A stretch of DNA of 64,000 nucleotides from MED-G105 sp039814575 (GCA_039814575.1 JBCCAY010000018.1:1-64000), one strand, 5' to 3'; counted from the stretch's first letter, positions 1 through 9,147 are shown. Notes: generated by a model from the letters alone, not told the origin. Numbers and translations are program-made.

Positions 1-364
1 CCGCAAAGAACGCCGGTCATAATCTGGTCGAGTGGTTTCAGTCCAAGGCATCGTGATACTCCGTGTTCTAAGCAAACAAAGAGAATCATAAACCGCTGAA
101 ACCACTCAACTTATTTTTCGTATGGCCTCTAACAAAGCTCGTAATAAAGCATCGCGTAAACCTGCGCGGGGATGACGGAAAAATATAAATAAAACTCATC
201 TATAATGGCCATTAATTCGGTTATCGGAATGACTAAATGATCGTAGACTCGCGCTACGTATCAGCTTCATCTTCTTTCCGTGTCGATGGCGACGTTTCCG
301 GCTTAGGCGCTTGCGCGCACATACATTTGGCCCGCAATTGGCTTGCAAATAGGAACCCTTTCTT
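1..364. other. Left-edge intergenic region, no gene seen
   Basis: This AT-richer stretch precedes the aldehyde dehydrogenase gene. No open frame with coding character is visible on either strand. The only structure is an inverted repeat with 12-bp perfect arms (GAGTGGTTTCAG at 30-41 and its complement at 96-107). The sequence before 365 carries an AGGAA ribosome binding site a few bases upstream of the ATG, so the 3' part is the promoter/leader of the downstream gene. A gene may end just left of the window. Confidence 0.5.
30..107. repeat. Inverted repeat with 12-bp arms
   Basis: GAGTGGTTTCAG (30-41) is exactly complementary to CTGAAACCACTC (96-107), with a 54-bp spacer. The match continues outward for a few bases with one mismatch. 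No T-run follows, so it is not an obvious terminator. It could be the ends of a small degraded mobile element or a regulatory dyad. Confidence 0.45.
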
Positions 365-1876
365 ATGTCTCTTAAGGCTCAAACGACCGAAATTCTAAAG
401 CGGCTCGGCGTCGTTGAGGACGCTTACGCGGGCGGCGCGTTATCCGTCACGACGCCGGTGAGCGGCGCGGAAATCGCTAAAGTTCCAACGACGGACGCAT
501 CGGAGGTCGCCAGCGCCGTTGAAAAAGCTCATCAGGCGTTTTTGGCCTGGCGCAGTGTTCCAGCGCCCCGGCGCGGTGAGCTGATCCGTTTGCTCGGCGA
601 GGAATTACGCGCCGCGAAAGACGATCTTGGTCGGTTGGTTTCGATTGAAGCCGGCAAGATCCCGTCGGAGGGGCTCGGCGAAGTTCAAGAAATGATTGAT
701 ATCTGCGACTTCGCCACGGGCCTGTCGCGCCAGCTTTATGGACTGACAATTGCGACGGAGCGCGCCGGTCACCGCATGATGGAAACGTGGCATCCGCTCG
801 GCGTCGTTGGGGTCATTTCCGCTTTTAACTTTCCTGTGGCGGTTTGGTCTTGGAACGCCGCGTTGGCGTTGGTCTGCGGCAATCCTGTCGTCTGGAAGCC
901 GTCCGAAAAGACACCGCTGACGGCGCTCGCCTGCGAAGCGATTTTCCATCGCGCACTGAAGCGCTTCGGCGACGCCCCCGATGGTTTATTGGTATTGGTT
1001 CAAGGCGGACGCGAGGTTGGCGAGGCGCTCGTGGGTGATGTCCGTGTACCGCTCGTTTCCGCGACAGGTTCGACGCAGATGGGCCGCGCTGTCGCGCCGC
1101 GCCTCGCTCGGCGGTTCGCCCGGGCGATTTTGGAGCTTGGCGGTAATAATGCGGCGATTATCAGCGACAAAGCTGACCTTGACTTGACCGTGCGCGGCGT
1201 CGCGTTCGCAGCTATGGGCACTGCCGGTCAGCGTTGCACAAGCTTACGGCGCTTATTCGTGCACGAAGCAGTGTATGATGATTTCGTGCCGAAATTAGCG
1301 AAGGCCTTCGCCAGCGTCAGCGTTGGTGATCCGCTTACGAGCGATGCGCTTATCGGCCCGTTGATCGATAAGGCGGCGTTCGACGGTATGACGACGGCGC
1401 TTGATGCAGCGAGGGCGCTCGGCGGGCGTATTGTCGGCGGAGACCGCGTCGATACCGGAGCGCCCGACGCTTATTATGCGCGCCCGGCTCTGGTGGAAAT
1501 GCCGGAACAAGGGGGCGTCGTTCTAGAAGAGACGTTTGCGCCGATCATCTATGTGATGAAGTACAAAGACCTTAGCGACGCAATCGACCAACAAAACGCC
1601 GTCGGCGCAGGGCTTTCGTCGTCAATTTTCACCAATGACATTCGCGAGGCGGAACAGTTTTTGAGCCCAGCGGGATCGGATTGCGGCATCGCCAATGTCA
1701 ATATCGGCACATCGGGCGCAGAAATCGGCGGCGCCTTTGGCGGCGAGAAAGAAACCGGCGGCGGCCGCGAATCCGGTTCGGACGCTTGGAAAGGCTATAT
1801 GCGTCGGGCGACCAATACGATTAATTATTCTACGGAGTTGCCTTTAGCGCAGGGCGTCTCTTTCGACCTCGATTAA
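365..1876 (+). CDS. ALDH7-type aldehyde dehydrogenase (aminoadipate-semialdehyde / piperideine-6-carboxylate dehydrogenase-like)
   Basis: This is a 503-residue NAD(P)-dependent aldehyde dehydrogenase of the antiquitin (ALDH7) group. The family oxidises alpha-aminoadipate semialdehyde in lysine catabolism, with related semialdehydes as alternatives. The general-base Glu lies in ELGGNN at about residue 257, where ALDH7 proteins carry NN in place of the usual KN. The nucleophile Cys lies in GQRCTS at about residue 291. Substrate-pocket motifs FNFPVAVWSWN and WKPSEKT are present, and the length is normal. The ATG at 365 follows AGGAACCC at good spacing. It stands alone, convergent with the epimerase gene. 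The family is certain; the exact substrate is inferred. Confidence 0.88.
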   Translation: MSLKAQTTEILKRLGVVEDAYAGGALSVTTPVSGAEIAKVPTTDASEVASAVEKAHQAFLAWRSVPAPRRGELIRLLGEELRAAKDDLGRLVSIEAGKIPSEGLGEVQEMIDICDFATGLSRQLYGLTIATERAGHRMMETWHPLGVVGVISAFNFPVAVWSWNAALALVCGNPVVWKPSEKTPLTALACEAIFHRALKRFGDAPDGLLVLVQGGREVGEALVGDVRVPLVSATGSTQMGRAVAPRLARRFARAILELGGNNAAIISDKADLDLTVRGVAFAAMGTAGQRCTSLRRLFVHEAVYDDFVPKLAKAFASVSVGDPLTSDALIGPLIDKAAFDGMTTALDAARALGGRIVGGDRVDTGAPDAYYARPALVEMPEQGGVVLEETFAPIIYVMKYKDLSDAIDQQNAVGAGLSSSIFTNDIREAEQFLSPAGSDCGIANVNIGTSGAEIGGAFGGEKETGGGRESGSDAWKGYMRRATNTINYSTELPLAQGVSFDLD

Positions 1877-1916
1877 AGCCGACGGCCATGCCGGAGCGTT
1901 AAAAAACGTATGCGAA

Positions 1917-2996
1917 CTATTTCGCTGATTGGTTCCGTCGATAGTCGTGGAACCATTCAGCGAAATGGGGAATGCCGACTTCCAAGGGCGTTGTCGGCGC
2001 AAACCCATAGTCCTCGCTGATCGCAGTGATGTCTGCCGCGGTCCGGAAAACATCGCCGGGCTGCATTGGCAGCATTTCCATTTTAGCTTTTACGCCCAGC
2101 GCTTCTTCAAGGATTTCGATAAAACGCATGAGGCGGACCGGCCTGTTATTGCCGATATTGTAAATCCGATGCCGCGCATCGCCTTGGATGTTCATCGGGC
2201 GCATGATTGTGGAAACGACGCCTGACACGATGTCGTCGATATATGTAAAGTCTCGTTCTAAGTCGCCATGGTTAAAAACGCGGATTTCCTCGCCTGCCAA
2301 CATGCGTTCCGCGAATAACCAATAGGCCATGTCCGGCCGCCCCGCCGGGCCATAAACCGTGAAAAACCGCAAACCGATCAGCGGCAGATCATAAAGACGC
2401 GCGTAAGATTCGCTCATCAACTCGCAACTGCGCTTAGTCGCAGCATAGAGCGAAACCGGCTTCTCTACAGGGTCGGTTTCACTAAATGGCGTTTTCGTAT
2501 TGGCGCCGTACACGGAGCTAGAAGAGGCGTATACGGTTTTTATATTGCCAAGCCGTCTTGCAAGTTCAAGAACAGTTAAATGACCGGTCAAATTCGAATC
2601 TGAATAGGCGAACGGCGCGCTTAGCGAATAGCGGACGCCAGCCTGCGCTGCGAGATGTACAATTCCGTCGACTTTGACATTGTCAAAAAGCGGGAAAAGC
2701 CGCTCGCGATCGGCGATGTTCACTTCGTGGAACTGAAATGCATCGTTCGCTAAGAGCGGCGCCAAGCGCGCGCGCTTCAGCGTCGGCGAATAGTAGTCGT
2801 TTACATTGTCCACGCCGATGACCGCGACGCCTGCCTTGAGGAGGCGGGCTGAAACGGCTGCGCCGATAAAGCCCGCGGCGCCCGTCACGAGCACCGCTTC
2901 AATTGGCTGTTCGGCGTCGCTGCTAAGCGTATGCGTATCGGCTTGGGAAGATCCCTTTTCGGGGGAGCGTCCGTTATGAGGGGGCCGCGTTGTCAA
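1917..2996 (-). CDS. NAD-dependent epimerase (UDP-glucuronate 4-epimerase-like)
   Basis: This is an extended short-chain dehydrogenase/reductase that interconverts nucleotide sugars. The Rossmann motif TGAAGFIG, the catalytic SSSSVYG region and a YxxxK motif (LYAATKRS) are clear. The VDNVNDYYSPTLKRARL segment and the FTVYGPAGRPDMA segment are typical of UDP-glucuronate 4-epimerases that feed capsule or LPS synthesis. The frame opens with TTG at 2996 and has about 30 residues before the Rossmann motif that relatives usually lack. No ATG lies in that stretch, so the true start is uncertain and could be an internal GTG just before the motif. It converges with the dehydrogenase gene. No glycan cluster is adjacent, so the product's use is unknown. 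Confidence 0.85.
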   Translation of the reverse strand: MTTRPPHNGRSPEKGSSQADTHTLSSDAEQPIEAVLVTGAAGFIGAAVSARLLKAGVAVIGVDNVNDYYSPTLKRARLAPLLANDAFQFHEVNIADRERLFPLFDNVKVDGIVHLAAQAGVRYSLSAPFAYSDSNLTGHLTVLELARRLGNIKTVYASSSSVYGANTKTPFSETDPVEKPVSLYAATKRSCELMSESYARLYDLPLIGLRFFTVYGPAGRPDMAYWLFAERMLAGEEIRVFNHGDLERDFTYIDDIVSGVVSTIMRPMNIQGDARHRIYNIGNNRPVRLMRFIEILEEALGVKAKMEMLPMQPGDVFRTAADITAISEDYGFAPTTPLEVGIPHFAEWFHDYRRNQSAK

Positions 2997-3210
2997 ATCT
3001 CGCCCTTTGCTTACCGCAGAGCGGCGGTGTCCTAATCTGTTAATTCGTCCATCTCTTAGCGCCGCGCGCCCGCCGGCTCAACAGCCGCTACGAAGGATAA
3101 GGGTGGGCTCGCATATGGCGGTATTGTCCTGGCTACAGGTGCATCTCATTTTGTGGACGGACAAGGACGTAGCGTGCGACGTCTGCGTTATTGTCTTATC
3201 GAAAGTGCTA

Positions 3211-4824
3211 TTATTGATAGGTTAGCGTGACTTGTAGGCGATGGCGCGCGTGGTCGTCTTTTTCTGTAAATGGCGCATCGGCGATCGGGTAAGCGGCCTC
3301 ATAGTTGAGGAACACATAGTCGGCGAGGGTGACACGAACCCCGGCGCCGGCTGAGTAAAGTGGGTCGCCGTCGATGGATAGACCCTGGCCTTTGTTCCAG
3401 ACCGCGCCGATATCTCCGAATGAATAAACTTCCCAACGGTCTACGAGTCCGATTGCGCCGCCATGATATCCGACTTCGCCAAAGCCTGCGACGCCGTTGT
3501 CGCCGATGATCTCCCCGAAATCATAGCCCCGGCCATAGAGCCCACCGCCGAAAGCGAATTCTTCTAAGAAGAGAAGCGGGCCTGTCGCGAATTGACCAAT
3601 GACGGAGCCTGAAACGCTTATTCTATCGGTGACAAATTTCTGGACGACGGCGCGCCCGTCGAATTTCAAGAATTGTCCATCTGCGTCAGGTCGTGACGTT
3701 GAGACGCCTTCTCGTACGGAGGCGTTAAAGACGTTCAAACCTTGGCTCGTCTGTAAAAAGAAAAGCGCGCGGCCATTGCGCCCGGCCGGACGGGCGTATT
3801 GGGCGGAGAGACGTCCGATTCGCATGCGGTCCGCATAGAGTCGGTCGCCGTCTTCGAACTCAGTGGAGTTCACCCAGTCAAAGCGCGAGGACACGCTGAG
3901 CTGCGACCGGCGGGTTTGGACAACAGGATAATTCACGCCGAGACCAAAGCTTCTCAATGAACCGTTAAGGTCTCGGCCCACAAGCGCGCTGCGCGGGTTT
4001 GAATTAGACGCGACGCCCTCGACAAAAGCGACGAGGCCGCGGCCACCAACCGGCGTTTGGTATCGGCCAAATCCGTACGTTAATTCGGACAGGGCGCCGG
4101 GTTTGCTAAGCGCACCGATCTGCAGCCGGTCGCCGGCGCGGTATACAGAGCGTAACTCGCCGCTGACAAGTCCGCGCCACGCCGTTCCGGCGCGCACGCC
4201 CTTGTTAGTCGCGTCCAATTGCGCCATCGCTTGTTTCAAGCTGATAGTCAGGTCGAAAACGAACTGTCCCAGAGCGGATGGGTCTTTCTGTAAGCTGCGT
4301 TTTTCGACGCGATAGCCGGGCAGTCCCTTAATCAAGGTCAAAGCGCGTTCGAAAGTACGCCGCTGCGCCGGTTTTTCGTTCAAAGCCGATTCAAAGTAGC
4401 GTGTTAAGGCGTGATCGTCGGCGCCGTTGATGCGAACAGTCGACAAGGCGCCTTCGACCATGTCGACAATGAGTACGCCGTTGACGATCTCTTGAGGTTT
4501 AATTGTCGCCTGTGAAAGGAAATAGCCCTCATCGAAATATGTTTTGGTGAGGGCGTTTGCAATTTTCTTTAAATCGTCTTTATCGATCTTTGTGTTGATG
4601 AAGGGCGCGACGGCGGCGTCAAGCGCTGTTTCCGGAATGCTGCGCGCGCCTTTGAAGACGATGTCCTGCACCAAGACGCCGGGTTTTTCTTGTTCGTTTT
4701 TTCCGATGTCGTTGGGAGTATTGAGGTTTGGGCCGTCGCGCAGAGACGGCGACGCCGGCTGTCCGTGCGCCGTGAACGCACCGGCCAAGACGCTCAATAG
4801 AACGACCGATAACGAACGACGCAT
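3211..4824 (-). CDS. ShlB/FhaC/HecB-family two-partner-secretion outer membrane transporter (TpsB-like)
   Basis: This protein has about 537 residues from the ATG at 4824, where a signal peptide begins (MRRSLSVVLLSVLAGAF). A GTG at 4863 would add 13 residues. Residues roughly 45-125 form a POTRA-like domain, with a VLVQDIVFKGARSIP start and an IVNGVLIVDMVEG strand. The rest is a 16-strand-type barrel rich in alternating aromatic residues. Family members export a large beta-helical partner across the outer membrane. The last residues are LTYQ rather than the usual aromatic end. It is transcribed divergently from the FecR/heptad-repeat gene across about 170 bp. That pairing suggests the repeat protein, or another surface protein, is its cargo; this is inference. 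Confidence 0.82.
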   Translation of the reverse strand: MRRSLSVVLLSVLAGAFTAHGQPASPSLRDGPNLNTPNDIGKNEQEKPGVLVQDIVFKGARSIPETALDAAVAPFINTKIDKDDLKKIANALTKTYFDEGYFLSQATIKPQEIVNGVLIVDMVEGALSTVRINGADDHALTRYFESALNEKPAQRRTFERALTLIKGLPGYRVEKRSLQKDPSALGQFVFDLTISLKQAMAQLDATNKGVRAGTAWRGLVSGELRSVYRAGDRLQIGALSKPGALSELTYGFGRYQTPVGGRGLVAFVEGVASNSNPRSALVGRDLNGSLRSFGLGVNYPVVQTRRSQLSVSSRFDWVNSTEFEDGDRLYADRMRIGRLSAQYARPAGRNGRALFFLQTSQGLNVFNASVREGVSTSRPDADGQFLKFDGRAVVQKFVTDRISVSGSVIGQFATGPLLFLEEFAFGGGLYGRGYDFGEIIGDNGVAGFGEVGYHGGAIGLVDRWEVYSFGDIGAVWNKGQGLSIDGDPLYSAGAGVRVTLADYVFLNYEAAYPIADAPFTEKDDHARHRLQVTLTYQ

Positions 4825-4997
4825 TCCCAAAGAACCCTTATCCGAAGCGTAGTGCTCTCCCACAGCCGTTAAGCGTTATCGGATAAGTATTAAGATAGTC
4901 GAACGAAGCCGAAGCGCTGTTAACCAGTAGCGTTAAGCGGCCGTTATTGAAAATTTGAAAAATTCCACCCGTGTATACAGTGGCGGGAGAGACGTGC

Positions 4998-6872
4998 GTG
5001 CGTCTTTGGGCATTTATTGCAACAGTATCGTTCGTTTTGCTGACGCCTGCGTCGGCTGCGGCGGAATGGTTGATCGAAGCGGCGACCGGGCGGGTTACGG
5101 CGGCTGAAGGCCGAATGCTGCGTATCGGCGACTCCATTCAATCAGGCGACTGGGTCGCTACGGCTGCGAACTCATCTGCGACATTGACGCGTGGCCCCCA
5201 AAGCATCCGCCTTGGCGCAAATGCGCGGATTGTCATCGGCGCGAAAAGCAAAAAGAAGCGGACCCTCATCATGCAGATGTCCGGTGTCGGTCGATATAGC
5301 GTCGATCGTCGCCGAGGACGGCATTTCGAGGTCAGATCGTCGAACGTGGCGGCGGTCGTCAAAGGAACGGTCTTCACTGTTGATGCGGCGAACCCGGAGC
5401 ATTCGGTTACGGTTGATGAAGGCCTGGTGAGCGTTGAACTTCTCAGCACTGGCGAGAACCAAATGGTGCCCGCTGGCCGCCGCGCCGTGGCGGCGCGCGG
5501 CCGCTTGCAAGTGGGCGATGCGCCAAAATCGAGCGCTCGCGGAACTCAAGAAACTGGCGATAGTCGTTCCGGTGAAGGGAACGACGACGGAAACAGCGAA
5601 GACGGCGCTGGTGATACGGGCGATGAGGCTGCCGTTGAGGAAGACGCAGCGTCCGGCGGCGACGCCGAGGAGGTGTCGGAAACCGCCGAGGCGGAAGGCG
5701 CTGAAACGAGCGAAAGCAGCGCGCCCAACGGGGATGATGGCGGCCAAAGCGACGCCTCTGGCGATGGCGCTGTTGCGGCGGCTGACAGCGGCGATGCCCG
5801 AGGAGGCGGCGGTGACGCCGGCGCGCCTGTCACTGGCGCTGGCGATGCGGCGACAGGCGCTGCGCCCCCGCTGCGGGACGTTGTGATCGCCGACGCTGTT
5901 GCGTCAAATGTCGATACCGCCCAACGCCAGACCCAGCAAGCTGGGGACAATGATGGTTCGTCGTCGAATGAAATTGTCGGCGACGTTGATGAAGACCTCT
6001 CCGTTGATGAGACGCGCGATCCGGAGACGCCGTCAGACAGCCAAGGAACGACAGCGGCCGCTGGATCAAGTGATGAGCCCGAACCGGAGACTGACGCTAG
6101 CGTTGACCCTGGCGCTGACGACATCGTCTCCGGCGACAATAACACGATTAGCGATCCGTCTAATGATGTTACCGGTGTCGATAATCTCGTGGAAGGGTTT
6201 GATAACACGGTCGTCGGCGAGGAGAACGATATCGAAGGGGACGAAAATTACGTTGAGGGGAACATCAATACAGTGCTCGGATTAGAGAACCGCATTCTTG
6301 GTCATGACAATATCATTGAAGGCGATCTCAATTTCGTCGATGGAAACTTCAACGAAGTGCTTGGCGACCTTTCAAGTGTCGAGGGTAACAATAACGAAGT
6401 GCTTGCCGGCGGAAACGATGTTGTCGGCGACAATAACGTTATCGACGGTGCATCAAACTACGTCCGCGGTGTTTGGAACAACATCGTCGGCGCGAACAAT
6501 CGCGTTGAAGGCGATTGGAACCGGGTCGCCGGCGACGACAACAAAATATTTGGTTCGTATAACGATGTCACGGGATCGAATAACGATGTCATAGGCGACA
6601 CCAATCTCATTCTCGGAAACCAAAATAACGCGACCGGCGATATGAACACAATCAACGGCGACAAAAACTGGCTTTTAGGAAATGAGAACAACATTTCTGG
6701 TCGCGACAATACTATTCTCTTAGGTAGCGAGAATAACATTATCGGCGACGATAACTTTATTCTTGGCGACGATAACTATGTCGAGGGGTCAGAGAACAGT
6801 ATTACGGGCACCAATAACGACATCACTAGGGACGGTCTAACGCTCTTTGAAAACAATGTTACGCTTCCCTAG
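4998..6872 (+). CDS. FecR-domain protein with C-terminal Asn/Gly heptad-repeat ladder
   Basis: I chose the GTG at 4998 because GGGAGAG sits about 7 bases upstream and the protein then opens with a clean signal peptide (VRLWAFIATVSFVLL...ASAAA). An in-frame GTG at 4971 is the alternative. Residues about 25-150 form a FecR domain (GDSIQSGDWVATAANSSA, VAAVVKGTVFTV). About 160-370 is acidic, low-complexity Ser/Asp/Glu/Gly/Ala linker. About 376-604 holds some 31 copies of a seven-residue unit, x-N-x-[VI]-x-G-[DN], one of them lengthened by one residue. This spacing resembles the YadA-head beta-roll repeat with Asn in place of Ser/Ala, so a beta-solenoid is likely. It is divergent from a TpsB-like gene and overlaps the CHASE2 kinase gene. 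No function is established. Confidence 0.8.
   Translation: MRLWAFIATVSFVLLTPASAAAEWLIEAATGRVTAAEGRMLRIGDSIQSGDWVATAANSSATLTRGPQSIRLGANARIVIGAKSKKKRTLIMQMSGVGRYSVDRRRGRHFEVRSSNVAAVVKGTVFTVDAANPEHSVTVDEGLVSVELLSTGENQMVPAGRRAVAARGRLQVGDAPKSSARGTQETGDSRSGEGNDDGNSEDGAGDTGDEAAVEEDAASGGDAEEVSETAEAEGAETSESSAPNGDDGGQSDASGDGAVAAADSGDARGGGGDAGAPVTGAGDAATGAAPPLRDVVIADAVASNVDTAQRQTQQAGDNDGSSSNEIVGDVDEDLSVDETRDPETPSDSQGTTAAAGSSDEPEPETDASVDPGADDIVSGDNNTISDPSNDVTGVDNLVEGFDNTVVGEENDIEGDENYVEGNINTVLGLENRILGHDNIIEGDLNFVDGNFNEVLGDLSSVEGNNNEVLAGGNDVVGDNNVIDGASNYVRGVWNNIVGANNRVEGDWNRVAGDDNKIFGSYNDVTGSNNDVIGDTNLILGNQNNATGDMNTINGDKNWLLGNENNISGRDNTILLGSENNIIGDDNFILGDDNYVEGSENSITGTNNDITRDGLTLFENNVTLP
6123..6830 (+). 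repeat. About 31 tandem 21-bp units encoding Asn/Gly heptads
   Basis: This is the coding repeat inside the FecR-domain gene. Each unit reads roughly GATAAC-NNN-[GA]TT/TC-NNN-GGC-GA(C/T). At DNA level the copies have diverged, while the protein keeps Asn at position 2, Val/Ile at 4 and Gly at 6. That points to selection on the protein rather than recent slippage. One unit near 6715 carries an additional Leu (eight residues). Confidence 0.8.
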
Positions 6873-9147
6873 CAAGACGTTCGGGTCGATACCGTCCACT
6901 ATTCGTGGCGGCCGCCGGTTACGCCCAATGCTTCCTTTGGATTTGGTCGCGACAGCTGGATGCGTCGTTTTTGTCGGCTTGCTGGTTATTAGCGGTGTTA
7001 TTCAGCAGGCGAATAATTTTCTGCTAGAAATGCGGTTCGGTTGGCTTTCCGAAACCATGGAAACTGACACCGTTATTGTCGAGATCGATACGAAATCTCT
7101 CCAGGCGATGCCCGACTGGCCCTGGGATCGTTCAGTTCATGGGCGCATGGTCGATGTTCTCGACGCCCACGGCGCCGCCGCGATCGCCTTTGACGTCGAT
7201 TTCAGCGCGGTGGGCGCCGCAAAAGGCGATGCAGCGTTCGGCGAAGCCATCGCGCGGGCGCGCGCGCCTGTTTGGTTGGCGGCGCACAGACAGCCTCTAT
7301 CCCGTGATCTGCCAGATATTTTGGCGGAAACGCTTCCAAATCCCGTCGTTGGGGCGGCGGCGTCGCTTGCCGCCGTGACGTATCCAATTGATTTTGATGG
7401 TGTTGTCAGGCGCGGCGAACGGCAAATGACATTTAGCTTTGGAACATTGCCGTCGATTGCTGTGGCGCTTGCCGGTCGGGCGCCTCAGAAGGACACCTAT
7501 TTCGTCGATTTCTCTCTCGATACGCGTTCGTTTGGCCGCGCGTCTTACGCCGATGTTCTTGCTGGGGATGTTCCGGATACTTTTTTCGCCGGTAAGACAG
7601 TTTTTGTCGGCGCTACGGCGTTGGAGCTCGGCGATGAATACGTCATGCCGACGCACGGGATGCAAAGCGGCGTTGTTTTAAACGCGCTCGCCTATGAAAC
7701 GCTGAAACGTGACGCCGCGCTACAGCCGGTGGGCGGCGTCTATGTCTATTTAGTGGTCGCAATATTGTGTTTCCTTTTGTGCCGAGAACGCATGCGGCGC
7801 ATGGGTGTCGTCTATGTGGCCGTTCATGTCGCTGTCGTGGCCACGTCTGTTTTCCTGCCATTAATCGCCCAAGCCAGTGCGCATATAATTATTCCGCTCG
7901 CCGCTTTGCATGCGGGGCAGGGCGCGGTTTTGGTTTATGCCGTGGCGCGCGATTTGGAGCGGCGATCATTGGCGGCCTTTAAGGCGCACGTGATCGCCCG
8001 CAATTCGAGCGCCTTGTTAGAAACCTTGATCTCTGAAAATAATGATGGGTTCGTTGTGGTCAATCAGAGCGGCGTCATTGAGTTATTCAACGATCGAGCG
8101 AAGGCGCTTTTGTTGGTGAACGGAGAAGAACTTAAAGGAACCAACCTGACGACAGTTGCGCCAGTTCTCGCTGATCGGCTTGATTTTAACGATAGTCGGC
8201 TTGGCCTTATTGAACGTTTTGAAATGTCGATCGAAGGTGACGAAAAGAATATAGCCTCCCAACGGGCCTTGGACGTGGCGGTCAATCGTTCGATTATCGC
8301 GCCAATGGACAGTCGTTTTGAGCGCCGCACAGACCCAAGATCGTTTATCGCGATAACACTGCACGATATCAGCGCCCAAAAACGTGCCGAAATCGCTGAA
8401 CGCACGGCGAAAGAAAGCCATGCGGAAATGTCAGCGGCGAAAACTCAGCTTATCTCCAATATGAGCCATGAACTGCGCACGCCGCTTAACTCCGTGATCG
8501 GGTTTTCTGACGTTCTGTCGAAGGAAATGTACGGTCCGCTTGGGTCCGATGAGTATAAAGGCTATGCGGAGCAGATTAATGCGAGCGGTCGCGGTCTCTT
8601 GTCGCTCGTCAATGACATGATGTTCGCAACAAAGCTCCAGGCTGGAGAGCTGGAAGTCGATCCTTATAAAGAAGAGCCGGCTGAGCTTATTGAAGAAGCG
8701 CTCAATGCGGCGAAGCAAAAAGTATCATGGAGCGATCAGCGCGTTGAGATAACGAACGCCGCTGCGGACGCGATGATCCGCGTTGATGCGCAGACGTTCA
8801 AAACGGCGTTGACGCATCTGATCGATAATGCGGCGAAGTTCGGCGGTCCGGACGGGCGCATCGATATTTCCGTTGAACGGCTAAATGACCGAATTGCGAT
8901 TTCAGTGAGCGATGAAGGACCAGGGTGCGAGCCGGACTTATTGCCGAAGCTGACGGGACTTTTCTACCAAGGCGACGGCGATCGCAGCAGGAATTTCGAA
9001 GGCGCAGGTCTCGGTCTGTTTGTCGCCGAGAAAATTGCTTTATTGCATGGCGCGACGTTGAACCTGTCGTCGACGCCTGGCGCCGGCTTTACCGCCATGA
9101 TCGCTTTTGAAGAAGCGCGGGCGAAGAAAGTTGACGCCGCCGCTTAA
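6847..9147 (+). CDS. CHASE2-domain sensor histidine kinase
   Basis: This 766-residue membrane kinase begins inside the 3' end of the FecR gene (26-bp overlap), so the two are probably translationally coupled. One membrane segment (about 30-52) is followed by an extracytoplasmic CHASE2 domain (about 55-285, with TVIVEIDTKSLQ and WPWDRSVHGRMVDVL). Three closely spaced membrane segments (about 297-368), typical of CHASE2 proteins, come next. Then there is a PAS-like segment (about 385-520), a HisKA domain with MSHELRTPLNSV (phospho-acceptor His541) and a HATPase domain (DNAAKFGG, DEGPGC, GAGLGLFVA). No receiver and no adjacent response regulator are present. The sensed signal is unknown; context suggests envelope or surface status linked to the FecR protein. 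Confidence 0.88.
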   Translation: MKTMLRFPSKTFGSIPSTIRGGRRLRPMLPLDLVATAGCVVFVGLLVISGVIQQANNFLLEMRFGWLSETMETDTVIVEIDTKSLQAMPDWPWDRSVHGRMVDVLDAHGAAAIAFDVDFSAVGAAKGDAAFGEAIARARAPVWLAAHRQPLSRDLPDILAETLPNPVVGAAASLAAVTYPIDFDGVVRRGERQMTFSFGTLPSIAVALAGRAPQKDTYFVDFSLDTRSFGRASYADVLAGDVPDTFFAGKTVFVGATALELGDEYVMPTHGMQSGVVLNALAYETLKRDAALQPVGGVYVYLVVAILCFLLCRERMRRMGVVYVAVHVAVVATSVFLPLIAQASAHIIIPLAALHAGQGAVLVYAVARDLERRSLAAFKAHVIARNSSALLETLISENNDGFVVVNQSGVIELFNDRAKALLLVNGEELKGTNLTTVAPVLADRLDFNDSRLGLIERFEMSIEGDEKNIASQRALDVAVNRSIIAPMDSRFERRTDPRSFIAITLHDISAQKRAEIAERTAKESHAEMSAAKTQLISNMSHELRTPLNSVIGFSDVLSKEMYGPLGSDEYKGYAEQINASGRGLLSLVNDMMFATKLQAGELEVDPYKEEPAELIEEALNAAKQKVSWSDQRVEITNAAADAMIRVDAQTFKTALTHLIDNAAKFGGPDGRIDISVERLNDRIAISVSDEGPGCEPDLLPKLTGLFYQGDGDRSRNFEGAGLGLFVAEKIALLHGATLNLSSTPGAGFTAMIAFEEARAKKVDAAA

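Noticed and set aside
122..175. 17-residue basic frame MASNKARNKASRKPARG
   Set aside because: It is too short to judge, lacks a clear ribosome site and resembles nothing I know; chance is the simpler explanation.
4971..4997. Starting the FecR protein at the GTG at 4971
   Set aside because: The GTG at 4998 has a better-placed GGGAGAG and gives a cleaner signal peptide; kept as an alternative only.
5546..6208. 220-residue frame on the minus strand opposite the FecR linker
   Set aside because: It is a mirror of the low-complexity Asp/Glu/Gly codons on the plus strand; Ser/Pro/Ala-rich sequence with no start signal.
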